A stretch of DNA of 64,000 bases from Buttiauxella selenatireducens (GTDB lineage: Bacteria > Pseudomonadota > Gammaproteobacteria > Enterobacterales > Enterobacteriaceae). The stretch's first letter is position 1. Every line of letters starts with the position of its first letter. The translations under genes and the position numbers were made by a program. The DNA lies in the NCBI RefSeq assembly GCF_031432975.1, contig NZ_CP133838.1, forward strand, positions 1,426,001-1,490,000, read 5' to 3'. The notes under the pieces are model-generated. The model made no database searches and was not told the origin of the DNA. It saw nothing but the letters and a program-made list of their open reading frames with translations. Positions 6,843 to 16,310 of the stretch are shown here, one piece after another.

Positions 6843-8753
6843 ATGAATGGCTTATTAAGCAAAGAGCTTATCTGCTTGAATCTGAACGCCCGCGAAAAAC
6901 ATCAGGTCTTCCACGAGATGGCTGAATTACTGTGGCAGGCGGGCCATATCACTGATATTTCACAATTTGTCGCGGATGTTTGGGATCGTGAAGATACGGG
7001 AAATACCGGGTTTGAAGGCGGTGTGGCTATCCCGCATGCTAAAAGCCCGGTGGTGAAACAGGCCGCGGTAGTCGTCGGGATCAGTCCACAAGGGATTGAA
7101 TATGGCGCTGAAGATGGAAAGCCCTCGCACGTTTTCTTGATGATCGCTTCTCCGCATAACGCGTCCAATTTGCATATCGAGATCCTTGCCCAGCTCTCCT
7201 CACGTCTTATCGAAGACGGCTTCATGGAAACGCTATTACAGGCAACTTCACAGGAGGAAGTGTTAGCGCTGTTCACGGCGCAAGCCACGCCCGAAAATGA
7301 CAGCCGAGAGGTCAGGCAGGATAAGGGGTTGATTCTTGGTGTCACCGGCTGTCCGGTTGGCGTGGCGCACACTTACCTGGCTGCGGAAGCTATTGTTAAA
7401 GCCGCCAGAGAAATGGGTTATGAAGTGAAAGTGGAGACCAACGGCTCCATTGGCGTTAAGGATTCACCCACTGCCGAAGAGATTGCCCGGGCAGATGCGG
7501 TGGTGGTGGCTTGTGATAAACAAGTCGATCTCGACCGTTTTGCCGGAAAGAAAGTGGTTATCTGCGGCGTGAAATCGGCGATTAAAGGCGCTACAGGCTT
7601 AATTGAACAAGCGCTTTCGGCACCGCTCTACCAGGTGACAAGCAGCAGTAAGGCAAAACCGGCTTCGACAACGTCGTCAGGTTCAATGCTGTATAAATCA
7701 CTGATGAACGGGGTGTCATATATGATCCCCTTTGTGGTGGTCGGCGGTTTGTTAATTGCGTTATCCCTGGCATTGGGAGGGGTACCGACCGAGCAGGGAC
7801 TAAGTATTCCTGCTGGTAGCTTGTGGAACAAAGTACTGAGCGTTGGCGTGGTTGGCTTTACGCTGATGATCCCGATTCTTTCTGGTTACATTGCCTACGC
7901 TATTGCTGACCGGCCGGGGTTGGCGCCAGGATTGATTGGCGGCTGGATTGCGAACAATGGTTCTTTCTACGATGCCAGCGCAGGCACCGGATTTATTGGT
8001 GCCATTGTTGCGGGGCTGCTCGTCGGCTACTTCGTGAAATGGTTGACGCATTTTAACTACTCAAAAATGGTCCAGCCGTTGGTGCCCATTATGATTGCAC
8101 CCATCGCCGGTACGCTGTTTATCGCTGCAATCTTTATGTTTGTCATTGGCGCACCCATCGCTGATTTGATGACGGCGCTTAACCACATGCTGGCGAACCT
8201 CTCTACTGGCAACGTTATCGTTATCGGTATTGTGATGGGGTTGATGCAGGGGTTCGACATGGGCGGACCCTTCGGTAAAGTCGTGTTTATGTTCAGCGTG
8301 GGGTTGATTGCCCAAGGGCAAACGCAGTTTATGGGGGCTCAGGCTGTGGCGATTCCTGTTGCACCTTTAGGCATGGCGCTGGCTGCATTTATGGGCAGAC
8401 GCTTTGGGCTGTTTGATGATGAAGAATATGAGAATGGCAAAGCCGCTGCCGCGATGGGGTTGGTAGGGATTTCTGAAGGCGCGATTCCTTTTGCCGCGCG
8501 TGATCCCTTTGCCGTGATCCCTGCAAACATGATTGGCTCTGCGGTAGCTTGTTGTCTGGGCTTCATCTTTAGTCTGCATTGTAACGTGGCACATGGTGGG
8601 CCAATCATTGTCCTGCTGGGCGGATTCGACAAGCCGTTGTTGGCGCTGGTTGCAATGGCTGCCGGTGTGGTTTCTACCGCGACGATTGCTATTGCCCTGA
8701 AACGTTTTAAAATGATGCGCAACCGTCAACACGCGGTTATGGATGTCGCCTGA
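6843..8753 (+). CDS. PTS permease, fructose family, fused EIIA-EIIB-EIIC
   Basis: This 636-residue protein imports and phosphorylates a sugar or polyol at the inner membrane. EIIA (about residues 5-145) has the phospho-acceptor histidine in Ile-Pro-His-Ala-Lys at His65. EIIB (about 162-255) has the phosphocysteine in Gly-Cys-Pro-Val-Gly at Cys170. EIIC (about 285-630) is a multi-helix membrane domain with the GGP block of the fructose-mannitol superfamily near residue 478. The A-B-C order resembles MngA (mannosylglycerate permease) and differs from FruA. No HPr-like domain is present. It is divergent from a glycyl-radical enzyme, so its phosphorylated product is the likely substrate of that enzyme. 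The sugar cannot be told from sequence. A good ribosome site (GAGGGAAAAG) precedes the ATG. Confidence 0.93.
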   Translation: MNGLLSKELICLNLNAREKHQVFHEMAELLWQAGHITDISQFVADVWDREDTGNTGFEGGVAIPHAKSPVVKQAAVVVGISPQGIEYGAEDGKPSHVFLMIASPHNASNLHIEILAQLSSRLIEDGFMETLLQATSQEEVLALFTAQATPENDSREVRQDKGLILGVTGCPVGVAHTYLAAEAIVKAAREMGYEVKVETNGSIGVKDSPTAEEIARADAVVVACDKQVDLDRFAGKKVVICGVKSAIKGATGLIEQALSAPLYQVTSSSKAKPASTTSSGSMLYKSLMNGVSYMIPFVVVGGLLIALSLALGGVPTEQGLSIPAGSLWNKVLSVGVVGFTLMIPILSGYIAYAIADRPGLAPGLIGGWIANNGSFYDASAGTGFIGAIVAGLLVGYFVKWLTHFNYSKMVQPLVPIMIAPIAGTLFIAAIFMFVIGAPIADLMTALNHMLANLSTGNVIVIGIVMGLMQGFDMGGPFGKVVFMFSVGLIAQGQTQFMGAQAVAIPVAPLGMALAAFMGRRFGLFDDEEYENGKAAAAMGLVGISEGAIPFAARDPFAVIPANMIGSAVACCLGFIFSLHCNVAHGGPIIVLLGGFDKPLLALVAMAAGVVSTATIAIALKRFKMMRNRQHAVMDVA

Positions 8754-8771
8754 AAGTCAATCTGGCGACGG

Positions 8772-8794
8772 CGGAGCCTTATTCTCAGGCTCCG
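8772..8794 (+). terminator. Stem-loop between PTS gene and regulator gene (weak terminator or attenuator)
   Basis: A 7-bp stem CGGAGCC/GGCTCCG with a 9-base loop lies just after the PTS stop. The following sequence is not a clear T tract, so it probably only reduces read-through into the GntR gene. Confidence 0.4.
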
Positions 8795-8815
8795 TTACAA
8801 GCTTTATTCCCCGGA

Positions 8816-9508
8816 ATGCGCATGAAATACATCGATATTTATCATTTGTTAAAAGAGAAGATAATTAAAGGCAGCTATCTTCCTTATGCGCCGCTGGAAG
8901 GTGAACACGCTCTGGCACAGGTTTATCAGGTTAGCCGTCCGACAATTCAAAAAGCGATTGCCAGACTCAAGCGTGAATCTTTTGTGCATACCCGGCAGGG
9001 GGCCGGTATTTTTGTGAATCCCCCTGAGTTTTACCAGGACAACAGCGTGATATCGATTTCTGAACGCATTCAAAGCGACCAGAAACTGGATAACGTGGTG
9101 CTGCTTTTTGATACTCAGCAGGCTGAAGGGGAGTTGGCAGACTACTTTCCCCAGCCGCCGGGCAGTTTGCTGATTCATTACCGTCGGATGCGCATCATTA
9201 ATGAGCAACCCGCGATTATCGAAGAAACCTGGATGCCGAGTTCACTTTTCCCGGAATTTACCCGCGAAGATTGTAGCCATTCAGTGCTGCAATATATTGA
9301 ACAGACGTGCGGGTTAGCTATTAGCCACGATGTTAAAACACTTTCCGGAAAAGCACTGAATCAGGAAGAAGCCTGGCTGCTGCGCACGCAAGAAGGGCGG
9401 ATTTGTCTTTCTATTCGCCACAAAGTGTTTTTACAAAGCGGGCAAATGGCGCAGTACACCCTGGAAACGTTGCTTTCTAATGAGGTGACGACGGTTTCGA
9501 TGCGTTAA
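8816..9508 (+). CDS. GntR-family (HutC/UTRA) transcriptional regulator
   Basis: The 230-residue product has an N-terminal winged helix-turn-helix (about residues 8-70, with the block SRPTIQKAIARL) and a C-terminal UTRA effector domain (about 90-225). Such regulators usually bind the phosphorylated sugar made by the neighbouring PTS. It lies 62 bases after the PTS gene on the same strand and is probably cotranscribed in part. Two starts are possible, ATG at 8816 or 8822; no strong ribosome site separates them. It is the best candidate to bind the repeated TGTAATTACA palindrome in the divergent promoter region at 6597-6842. MngR in E. coli plays a similar role for mngAB. Confidence 0.9.
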   Translation: MRMKYIDIYHLLKEKIIKGSYLPYAPLEGEHALAQVYQVSRPTIQKAIARLKRESFVHTRQGAGIFVNPPEFYQDNSVISISERIQSDQKLDNVVLLFDTQQAEGELADYFPQPPGSLLIHYRRMRIINEQPAIIEETWMPSSLFPEFTREDCSHSVLQYIEQTCGLAISHDVKTLSGKALNQEEAWLLRTQEGRICLSIRHKVFLQSGQMAQYTLETLLSNEVTTVSMR

Positions 9509-9533
9509 TCAGAACTTGTTTTACGGCAGGCAT

Positions 9534-9565
9534 AAAAAAGGCGAAACCACGGTTTCGCCTTTTTT
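9534..9565. terminator. Bidirectional terminator between the GntR gene and fadL
   Basis: A long perfect stem AAAAAAGGCGAAACC with its complement, 2-base loop, A run on one side and T run on the other. It can end both the plus-strand regulator transcript and the minus-strand fadL transcript. Confidence 0.9.
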
Positions 9566-9580
9566 GTGAGCGTTTAACTA

Positions 9581-10903
9581 TCAGAATGCATAGTTAAAGT
9601 TCATGCCGTACAGCCACGCTTTACCATCAGACTGGAAGGTATAAGGACCTTCTTTGAACTCAACATGCTGGCCGTGCATGTAGGAAACACCCACATCGAC
9701 AGACGCATCTTCGTTAAAGGCGTAAGTGGTACCCGCACTCAGCCAGAAGCGGTCCTGATCCGGGATAGAGATAGAACGGTGATCCGCAGGAACCGGGCTA
9801 TCGTCAAATGCGATACCGGTACGGAAGGTCCAGTTCTTATCCATATAGTAGGTGGTACCTAAAGCAATACGGTACGCATCTTTAAAGCTTTCATCTTTAT
9901 AGAACAGGGTCTGGCCGTTGTTGCCAGTGGCTTTCAGCTCCTGGAACTGACTCCAGCTGGTGTAAGCAATGCTGTAGTGAATCGCCCACTGTGGATCAAC
10001 TTTGTTATAACCGGACAGTTCCCACATTTCTGGCAAGTTCAGGGTCAGAGAACCTGGAACGGTTTGCCCATTGGTGCCTGCAGGTAAGCCAAATTTAGAC
10101 AACAACGGGTTGTAAGCGGAAGGTAAATTGCTCTTATAGTCGCCGTCGAAGTCGATTTTGATTTCGGAACGGTAGGTTAAGCTGTAGCGGTTATCTTTAT
10201 TGATTTCATAAAGGATACCGGCGTTCCAACCGTAACCCCACTCATCACCTTTCAGATGCGCGATTTGAGTGTCGGAAGGAATGCGGGAAACAGGGCCTGC
10301 CAGGGAAGGAGGCAATGCGCCAGAGCCTGCGACAATTTGACCAAGATCACCTGCGTAACGCTCGATTTTCGCTTTAGCGTAAACAGCATCAAAGCCAAGA
10401 CCGAAGCTCCAGTTGCTGTTTAAACGATATGCACCGCTCAGGTTCAGGTTCATCGTCGTCAGGTCGGTTTTGCCGCCCATTGAGCCTGCGGTGTAATCGT
10501 CAGTAAATTCTGTTGCTAAACCGTAGTTAGATGTAACAGATGCTCCCCAACCAAATTGTTCATTAATGGGTGCAACAAAGTGGAAGTTTGGAACCCAGGC
10601 GGTCGGCGCGATGTTGTTAGCATCAGTGCTACGGCCCGTTGGGGATGTGCCAGCAATATTCACATCCGGGTCAATAAACACCGCACCGCCAGAGAAGGTT
10701 GGGCGGTCAAACATGGTGATTAACGCCGGGTTACGGCTGACGTTACCCGCATCGTCTGCGATTGCGCCTTCCCCGGAATAAGCTCGGCCTAGGCCTGAGG
10801 AAGAGAACTCGTTTAATTGAAAGCCGGCCGAGTACGCCTGCGATGAGACTATTGCCACTGCAACCGCGAGGGCTGACTTTGTAAACAGGTTTTTCTGGCT
10901 CAT
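9581..10903 (-). CDS. fadL: Long-chain fatty acid outer-membrane transporter FadL
   Basis: FadL is a 14-stranded outer-membrane beta-barrel that takes up long-chain fatty acids. The product (440 residues from the ATG at 10903) has a signal peptide ending at Tyr-Ser-Ala, then the mature [23 protein letters not shown]-terminal hatch, very close to E. coli FadL, and it ends in Phe as outer-membrane proteins do. The frame could also start at a TTG two codons earlier. Residues about 205-285 differ most from E. coli, in a surface loop region. A terminator shared with the convergent GntR gene follows. Confidence 0.97.
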   Translation of the reverse strand: MSQKNLFTKSALAVAVAIVSSQAYSAGFQLNEFSSSGLGRAYSGEGAIADDAGNVSRNPALITMFDRPTFSGGAVFIDPDVNIAGTSPTGRSTDANNIAPTAWVPNFHFVAPINEQFGWGASVTSNYGLATEFTDDYTAGSMGGKTDLTTMNLNLSGAYRLNSNWSFGLGFDAVYAKAKIERYAGDLGQIVAGSGALPPSLAGPVSRIPSDTQIAHLKGDEWGYGWNAGILYEINKDNRYSLTYRSEIKIDFDGDYKSNLPSAYNPLLSKFGLPAGTNGQTVPGSLTLNLPEMWELSGYNKVDPQWAIHYSIAYTSWSQFQELKATGNNGQTLFYKDESFKDAYRIALGTTYYMDKNWTFRTGIAFDDSPVPADHRSISIPDQDRFWLSAGTTYAFNEDASVDVGVSYMHGQHVEFKEGPYTFQSDGKAWLYGMNFNYAF

Positions 10904-11017
10904 GACCAAAACCTCATAATAGATTTATTTTTATACAAACATTGTTACACACCGTAACAGGAGCGCGAATAGTAGGGGCTGATCTGTTACAGAGAAAGCA
11001 GACCAGTTGCGAGAGTA

Positions 11018-11034
11018 TAGGTCTGACCAGATGG
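11018..11034. promoter_or_regulatory. FadR operator upstream of fadL
   Basis: The sequence holds GGTCTGACCAGAT, which has the FadR core GGTC-N-GACC. It is about 115 bases upstream of the fadL start, where FadR represses fadL until acyl-CoA is present. A second half-like motif (GACCAGTT) lies near 11001. Confidence 0.7.
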
Positions 11035-11240
11035 TATGTTGCAAGTTTGTATCTAAGAATTTTCAAATTTGATCGTCGAAACGAGATCTGCCTGGCAAAA
11101 TCGAGGAAAGCGTCACTAAGCAAAATGGGTGAATCTTGTTTTAGATCATTTTTAAGTGTGATTTGGGTCACTTGCAGATTTTGACAAGATTAACGACTGG
11201 AGTCGTTTCAAGCAGGAGCGTAAAATAACCAAGAATTTTT

Positions 11241-11365
11241 TATTCCTCGTCATACTTCGAGCTGCATGTGCGTTGGCTGCGTTCACTCCCCCGAATCACT
11301 TACTTATGTAAGCTCATCGGGATGAGTTCTCTGACCGCCTTCCTGCAACTTGAATTATTTAGAGG
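11241..11365 (+). repeat. ERIC element, copy 2 (before yfcZ)
   Basis: Shows the ERIC ends and the core CACTTACTTATGTAAGCTC, in the same direction as copy 1. It ends 37 bases before the yfcZ start, so it either carries the yfcZ promoter end or forms its 5' leader. Its left half is diverged from consensus. Confidence 0.88.
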
Positions 11366-11401
11366 AAGGCCCTTCAGATTAAAATACAGAGGAAATCATA
11401 A

Positions 11402-11686
11402 ATGAGTAAAAACACTGCTGATGAAACCCCGGTTTGCTGCTGTATTGATGTCGGTTCTATCATTGATAATACTGACTGCACAGCGACCTACAGCCGCGTA
11501 TTCGCTACCAAAGCAGAAGCTGAAGAAACTCTGGCAGCGTTGAGCGCAAAAGCTCGTGAAGTAGAAAATGAACCTTGCCAAATCGTTCCGACGTTTACTG
11601 AAGAAGCTGAAGGTGTTCGTCTGGATATTGATTTCATCTTCAGCTGCCAGGCTGAAACCATGATCTTCCAGCTGGGCCTGCGTTAA
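11402..11686 (+). CDS. yfcZ: YfcZ/YiiS family protein
   Basis: A 94-residue small acidic protein of unknown function, found at this site between fadL and fadI in E. coli and relatives. It has a Cys-Cys-Cys run at residues 12-14 and further cysteines near 22, 59 and 80, but no recognised catalytic motif. A ribosome site (GAGGAAAT) precedes the ATG. It is flanked by two ERIC elements in opposite orientation. No function can be given beyond the family name. Confidence 0.92.
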   Translation: MSKNTADETPVCCCIDVGSIIDNTDCTATYSRVFATKAEAEETLAALSAKAREVENEPCQIVPTFTEEAEGVRLDIDFIFSCQAETMIFQLGLR

Positions 11687-11702
11687 TTTTTATCCCTTAT
11701 CC

Positions 11703-11747
11703 TGGCCTTCTCCCTCTCCTGCGGGAGAGGGTTGGGGTGAGGGCATC
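11703..11747. repeat. REP-like GAGAGGG palindrome, copy 1
   Basis: CTTCTCCCTCTCCTGCGGGAGAGGGTTGGGG-type hairpin, the first of seven loci of the same family in this window. It follows yfcZ and may act as a transcript 3' end stabiliser. Confidence 0.75.
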
Positions 11748-11841
11748 TATTTCCATTTACTTCACTCAAAGCGTGTCCCCCCTCCCAATTCTTTCGTCCC
11801 CTGGTTGGCTGATTGTAACTTTTTAGTTAAAACTGTGATCA

Positions 11842-11850
11842 GGTCAGACC
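11842..11850. promoter_or_regulatory. FadR operator upstream of fadIJ
   Basis: GGTCAGACC, an exact FadR core (GGTC-N-GACC), 162 bases before the fadI start and just upstream of an ERIC element. It fits repression of the fadIJ operon by FadR. Confidence 0.7.
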
Positions 11851-11871
11851 ACTACTGGTCGTTTACAAATT

Positions 11872-11996
11872 TATTCCCAAAATAATTCGAGTTGTGGGTA
11901 GGCGGCAAAGGAGCAAATCTTCAGGAGCTTACTAAAGTAAGTGACTGGAGTTTGTGAGTGCAGCCAACACCCCCACAACTTGAAGTATTCTGAGAA
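11872..11996 (-). repeat. ERIC element, copy 3 (fadI leader)
   Basis: Reverse orientation relative to copy 2: it reads AATAATTCGAG at the left and AACTTGAAGTATT at the right, with the core GGAGCTTACTAAAGTAAGTGACTGG. It ends about 15 bases before the fadI start, so it occupies most of the fadIJ leader between the FadR operator and the start codon. Confidence 0.9.
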
Positions 11997-12011
11997 GAAC
12001 AGGGGAGCGTT

Positions 12012-13321
12012 ATGAGTCAGGCACTTCCGCTGGTTACCCGTCAGGGTGACCGCATCGCCATCATCAGTGGTTTACGCACACCGTTTGCCCGTCAGGCTAC
12101 GGCATTTCACGGTATACCTGCCGTCGATCTTGGCAACATGGTGGTCAGCGAATTATTGGCCCGTAGCGAAATTCCCCAGAAATCATTGAGCAATTGGTTT
12201 TCGGCCAGGTTGTCCAGATGCCGGAAGCGCCCAATATTGCCCGTGAAATTGTACTTGGCACTGGGATGAGCGTGCACACCGACGCCTATAGTGTCAGCCG
12301 TGCATGTGCGACCAGCTTCCAGGCGGTGGCGAACGTTGCCGAAAGCTTAATGGCGGGGACGATCCGCGCAGGGATAGCGGGAGGGGCAGACTCCTCATCC
12401 GTTTTGCCCATTGGCGTAAGTAAAAAGCTGGGGCGCGTACTTGTCGACGCGAATAAGGCCCGTACGCTTGGACAAAAGTTAAAGCTCTTCTCGCAACTTC
12501 GTCCGCGCGATTTATTGCCCGTGCCGCCAGCCGTAGCGGAATACTCCACCGGTTTACGGATGGGTGATACGGCGGAACAAATGGCGAAAACCCACGGTAT
12601 CACGCGTGAACAGCAAGATGCGTTGGCGTATCGCTCTCACACTAAAGCGGCGATTGCCTGGCAAGAAGGCAAACTGGCCGAGGAAGTAATGACTGCCTTT
12701 ATCCCCCCTTACCGCCAACCTTTCAGCGAAGATAATAACGTTCGCCAGAACTCGTCGATTGCCGACTATGCGAAGCTGCGCCCTGCGTTTGACCGCAAAC
12801 ACGGCACCGTCACTGCCGCCAACAGCACTCCGTTAACCGATGGGGCCGCTGCGGTTATTTTAATGACAGAATCCCGTGCGAAAGAATTGGGTTTGAAGCC
12901 ACTGGGATATTTGCGCAGCTACGCTTTCACCGCCGTTGATGTTTGGCAAGATATGTTACTTGGCCCGGCATGGGCGACACCTCTGGCGCTAGAAAGAGCA
13001 GGCATCACATTGAATGACCTGACCTTATTCGATATGCATGAAGCATTTGCTGCGCAAACGCTGGCTAACCTGAAAATGCTCGCCAGTGAACGTTTTGCTC
13101 GCGATGTGTTAGGCCGCGCCCATGCCACGGGTGAAGTGGATGATTCGAAATTCAACGTATTAGGCGGCTCGATTGCTTACGGTCACCCGTTTGCTGCGAC
13201 CGGTGCGCGAATGATCACGCAAACGCTGCATGAACTGCGTCGTCGCGGTGGTGGATTGGGTTTAGTCACCGCCTGCGCGGCGGGTGGATTGGGTGCTGCT
13301 ATGGTTCTGGAGGCCGAATAA
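12012..13321 (+). pseudogene. fadI: 3-ketoacyl-CoA thiolase FadI, frameshifted by one base
   Basis: FadI is the thiolase of the second (anaerobic) beta-oxidation complex, working with FadJ. The first 57 codons match E. coli FadI, then the frame is lost near 12180 and the shifted frame would stop at 12269 after 85 residues. From 12182 the next frame carries the rest of the protein at full similarity, including SRACATSF (nucleophilic Cys), the [10 protein letters not shown] block and the C-terminal CAAGG block. One missing base in the run CAGAAATC, such as a lost A or G, explains it; restored, the protein would be about 437 residues. It overlaps fadJ by one base. Either a real inactivating mutation or a sequencing error in a short A run. 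Confidence 0.9.
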
Positions 13322-15444
13322 TGGAACAGACTTCTGCTTTCAATTTACATATCCGCCTCGACAATATCGCGGTGGTGACTATTGATGTTCCGGGCGAAAA
13401 GATGAATACGCTGAAAGCCTCTTTCGGCCCGGAAGTGCATAACATCATCAAGCAAATTCGCGATAACTCCGTGCTGCAAGGGGTGATATTTATCTCTGGC
13501 AAACCGGACAACTTCATTGCGGGTGCCGATATCAACATGATCGCTAACTGCCAGACGGCACTTGAGGCGCAAACTCTTGCGCACCAGGGCCAGCAAATCA
13601 TGGCAGAAATTGCAGCTTTACCCATTCCGGTGGTGGCGGCAATTCACGGAGCATGTCTTGGTGGTGGGTTGGAATTGGCGCTGGCATGCCATGCGCGTGT
13701 TTGTACCGATGATGAAAAAACCAAACTCGGCTTGCCTGAAGTGCAACTGGGTTTGCTGCCGGGATCGGGTGGGACACAACGTTTGCCACGTTTGATTGGG
13801 GTCAGCAATGCGCTGGATATGATCCTGACGGGAAAACAGTTACGTCCGCGCCAGGCATTAAAACTTGGGCTGGTAGATGAAGTGGTGCCGCATTCGATCT
13901 TGTTGGCAGCAGCCATAGAGCTGGTGGCAAAAGGCCGCCAGCCATCCCGAATACTGCCGGTTCGGGAACGCATTCTGGCGGGGCCGCTAGGACGTTCTTT
14001 ACTGTTTAGCATTGTAAGTAAGAAAACCGAGCAAAAAACGCGCGGTAATTATCCTGCCACGCAGCGCATTATCGATGTGATGAAAGTGGGTCTGGGACAG
14101 GGGAGTTTTAGCGGTTACGAATCAGAGGCGAAAGCCTTTGGTGAACTGGCGATGACTCCACAATCCGCCGCTTTGCGGGGGTTATTCTTTGCCAGTACTG
14201 AGCTTAAAAAAGAACATGGTGCGGATGCACAACCGCGTCCAATAAACGCAGTGGGTGTGCTGGGTGGCGGGTTGATGGGCGGAGGTATTGCGTTTGTCAC
14301 GGCGACCAAAGGCAAATTACCCGTGCGAATCAAAGATATTAACAACGACGGCATTAACCATGCGTTGAAATACAGCTGGGACTTGCTGGATAAAAAAGTG
14401 CGCCGCCGCCATATGAAAGCGGGCGAACGCCAGCGTGAAATGGCGCGTATCTCCGGTGGTACGGATTACCGCGGTTTCCATCATCGTGACATCGTCGTGG
14501 AAGCAGTTTTTGAAGATCTCGCACTCAAGCAAAAGATGGTCGCGGAAATTGAACAACATGCGGCACCTCATACCATTTTTGCGTCGAACACGTCTTCGTT
14601 GCCTATTGCTGATATTGCGGCAAACGCCGTAAGACCTGAGCAGGTTATCGGTCTGCATTACTTCAGCCCGGTCGATAAAATGCCGTTAGTAGAGGTTATC
14701 CCGCATGCCGGAACCAGTGCGGAAACCATTTCCACAACGGTCGCTCTGGCTAAAAAACAGGGCAAAACACCGATTGTGGTGGGCGATAGCGCGGGCTTTT
14801 ACGTCAACCGAATTCTGGCGCCTTATGTTAACGAAGCGATGCGTTGCCTGGTAGAAGGGGAACCTGTCGATAAAATTGATAATGCGCTGGTGGCGTTTGG
14901 TTTTCCGGTCGGCCCAATCCAACTTTTGGATGAGGTGGGAATCGATGTGGGGACTAAAATTAGTCCTATACTTCAGCGTGCTTACGGCGATCGTTTTGCC
15001 GCACCGCAAAGTATTGCAGCAATATTGAACGACGATCGCAAAGGTAGAAAAAATGGGCGGGGTTTCTATCTTTATCCTGGGAAAGGGAGTAGAAGCAAAA
15101 AGCAGGTTGATCCTGCAATCTATTCGCTGCTGGGCGTTTCGCCGAAAGGGCAGCTTACTGAAAAAGAGATAGCTCAACGCTGTGTGATGATGATGCTTAA
15201 TGAGGCAGCTCGCTGTCTGGATGAGGGCGTTGTTCGCAGCGCTCGCGATGGTGACATCGGCGGCGTATTCGGTATTGGTTTCCCACCATTCCTCGGTGGC
15301 CCGTTCCGCTATATGGATTCACAGGGGGCGGGTGAAGTCGTCGCGCAATTGCAACGCCTGGCAAGTCGGTATGGGGAGCGTTTTGCTCCTTGTGACAGGC
15401 TTTTACAAATGGTGGAAGAACAACGAAATTTTTGGGGAAACTGA
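13321..15444 (+). CDS. fadJ: Fatty acid oxidation complex alpha subunit FadJ
   Basis: This 707-residue multifunctional enzyme has enoyl-CoA hydratase at the N-terminus (about 1-190) and 3-hydroxyacyl-CoA dehydrogenase further on (about 305-700). The hydratase has the oxyanion-hole GADI block and the [10 protein letters not shown] block with its catalytic glutamate. The dehydrogenase has the NAD site GGGLMGGGI and [14 protein letters not shown]. FadJ works with FadI in beta-oxidation, mainly without oxygen. The start overlaps the last base of the fadI stop (TAATG), so its translation is probably coupled to fadI; the frameshift in fadI could lower FadJ synthesis. Confidence 0.97.
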   Translation: MEQTSAFNLHIRLDNIAVVTIDVPGEKMNTLKASFGPEVHNIIKQIRDNSVLQGVIFISGKPDNFIAGADINMIANCQTALEAQTLAHQGQQIMAEIAALPIPVVAAIHGACLGGGLELALACHARVCTDDEKTKLGLPEVQLGLLPGSGGTQRLPRLIGVSNALDMILTGKQLRPRQALKLGLVDEVVPHSILLAAAIELVAKGRQPSRILPVRERILAGPLGRSLLFSIVSKKTEQKTRGNYPATQRIIDVMKVGLGQGSFSGYESEAKAFGELAMTPQSAALRGLFFASTELKKEHGADAQPRPINAVGVLGGGLMGGGIAFVTATKGKLPVRIKDINNDGINHALKYSWDLLDKKVRRRHMKAGERQREMARISGGTDYRGFHHRDIVVEAVFEDLALKQKMVAEIEQHAAPHTIFASNTSSLPIADIAANAVRPEQVIGLHYFSPVDKMPLVEVIPHAGTSAETISTTVALAKKQGKTPIVVGDSAGFYVNRILAPYVNEAMRCLVEGEPVDKIDNALVAFGFPVGPIQLLDEVGIDVGTKISPILQRAYGDRFAAPQSIAAILNDDRKGRKNGRGFYLYPGKGSRSKKQVDPAIYSLLGVSPKGQLTEKEIAQRCVMMMLNEAARCLDEGVVRSARDGDIGGVFGIGFPPFLGGPFRYMDSQGAGEVVAQLQRLASRYGERFAPCDRLLQMVEEQRNFWGN

Positions 15445-15689
15445 ACCCCAAAGATGAAACTGTAGTCAAAGAATCATGAGTTTTAACTCGCTCTTAGGGC
15501 GAGGAGTGAGCTCGGTGAATGGATGCTGGTCGGTCATTTGGTAACCAGTGATTGACTATACTTGCACCATTGAGGTAAAAAACAGCGTTTCATTCGATGT
15601 ACGGATAAGGCACAATGCCCGGCTGCTGAATTTCTCCTCTCAAGTTTCAGGGGAATTCAAGCATTCCTGGTTAACAAAAGCGGTGCAAT

Positions 15690-16178
15690 ATGCAAGTTTT
15701 TATCATGCGTCACGGCGACGCAGCACTCGATGCCGCCAGCGACTCGGTACGTCCACTCACCCAGTGTGGTTGTGATGAATCCCGAGTAATGGCGACTTGG
15801 TTGAAAGGTCAAGTAGCGGATATCGAACGTGTTCTGGTGAGCCCTTACCTGCGAGCCGAACAAACCCTGGATGTTGTGCGGGAAGCACTGATTCTTCCAG
15901 GTAAAGAAGACATTCTGCCGGAATTGACGCCGTGCGGCGATGTGGGACTGGTGGGTGATTACCTGCAAGCCCTGGCAAATGAAGGCGTTGAGTCGGCATT
16001 GGTGATTTCCCACTTGCCGTTGGTCGGTTACCTGGTGTCTGAGCTCTGTCCACAAGAGACACCTCCGATGTTCAGTACCTCAGCTATTGCCAATGTCACA
16101 CTTGATCCCGAAACCGGGAAAGGTGTGTTCAACTGGCAGATGAGTCCGTGCAATTTGAAGATAGCTAAAGCTATCTGA
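15690..16178 (+). CDS. sixA: Phosphohistidine phosphatase SixA
   Basis: SixA is a small histidine-phosphatase (RHG family) that removes phosphate from histidine, reported to act on the nitrogen PTS protein NPr. The 162-residue product has the RHG motif at Arg7-His8-Gly9 and the second catalytic histidine in the Ser-His-Leu-Pro block near residue 108. It lies alone between fadJ (245 bases upstream) and a terminator. In E. coli K-12 the yfcO-yfcV fimbrial genes sit between smrB and sixA; here that space is only a terminator and one palindromic repeat. Confidence 0.96.
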   Translation: MQVFIMRHGDAALDAASDSVRPLTQCGCDESRVMATWLKGQVADIERVLVSPYLRAEQTLDVVREALILPGKEDILPELTPCGDVGLVGDYLQALANEGVESALVISHLPLVGYLVSELCPQETPPMFSTSAIANVTLDPETGKGVFNWQMSPCNLKIAKAI

Positions 16179-16197
16179 AAGCCGTAAGCATGAAGTA

Positions 16198-16224
16198 AAA
16201 AGAGCCGCGATAAGCGGCTCTTTC
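16198..16224 (+). terminator. Terminator after sixA
   Basis: Stem AAAGAGCCGC with its complement GCGGCTCTTT, 4-base loop, followed by CTGTTTG. Short and G+C-rich; ends sixA. Confidence 0.8.
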
Positions 16225-16256
16225 TGTTTGTGACGACGGTCGAGGCATCTGATGTT

Positions 16257-16302
16257 TTCTCCCTCTCCCTGTGGGAGAGGGTCGGGGTGAGGGCATCAGG
16301 CA
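16257..16302. repeat. REP-like GAGAGGG palindrome, copy 2
   Basis: CCCTCTCCCTGTGGGAGAGGG followed by TCGGGGTGAGGGC, the same family as at 11703 and other sites. It lies between the convergent sixA and smrB genes. Confidence 0.75.
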
Positions 16303-16310
16303 GCTCAGTG

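Larger units (their letters stand above)
10904..11401. other. Divergent region between fadL and yfcZ
   Basis: About 500 bases. It holds the fadL promoter and FadR site at 11018-11034, and an ERIC element at 11241-11365 ahead of yfcZ. The part near fadL is A+T-rich. I see no further gene. Confidence 0.7.

Noticed and set aside
3388-9508. Considered a mobile genetic element or prophage remnant
   Set aside because: No integrase, transposase, tRNA junction or direct repeat is visible at the edges; base and codon use look like the neighbours. It reads as a metabolic locus.
12170-12196. Considered programmed -1 ribosomal frameshifting in fadI
   Set aside because: No X-XXY-YYZ heptamer and no clear downstream pseudoknot, and fadI in relatives is a single frame; a lost base is simpler.
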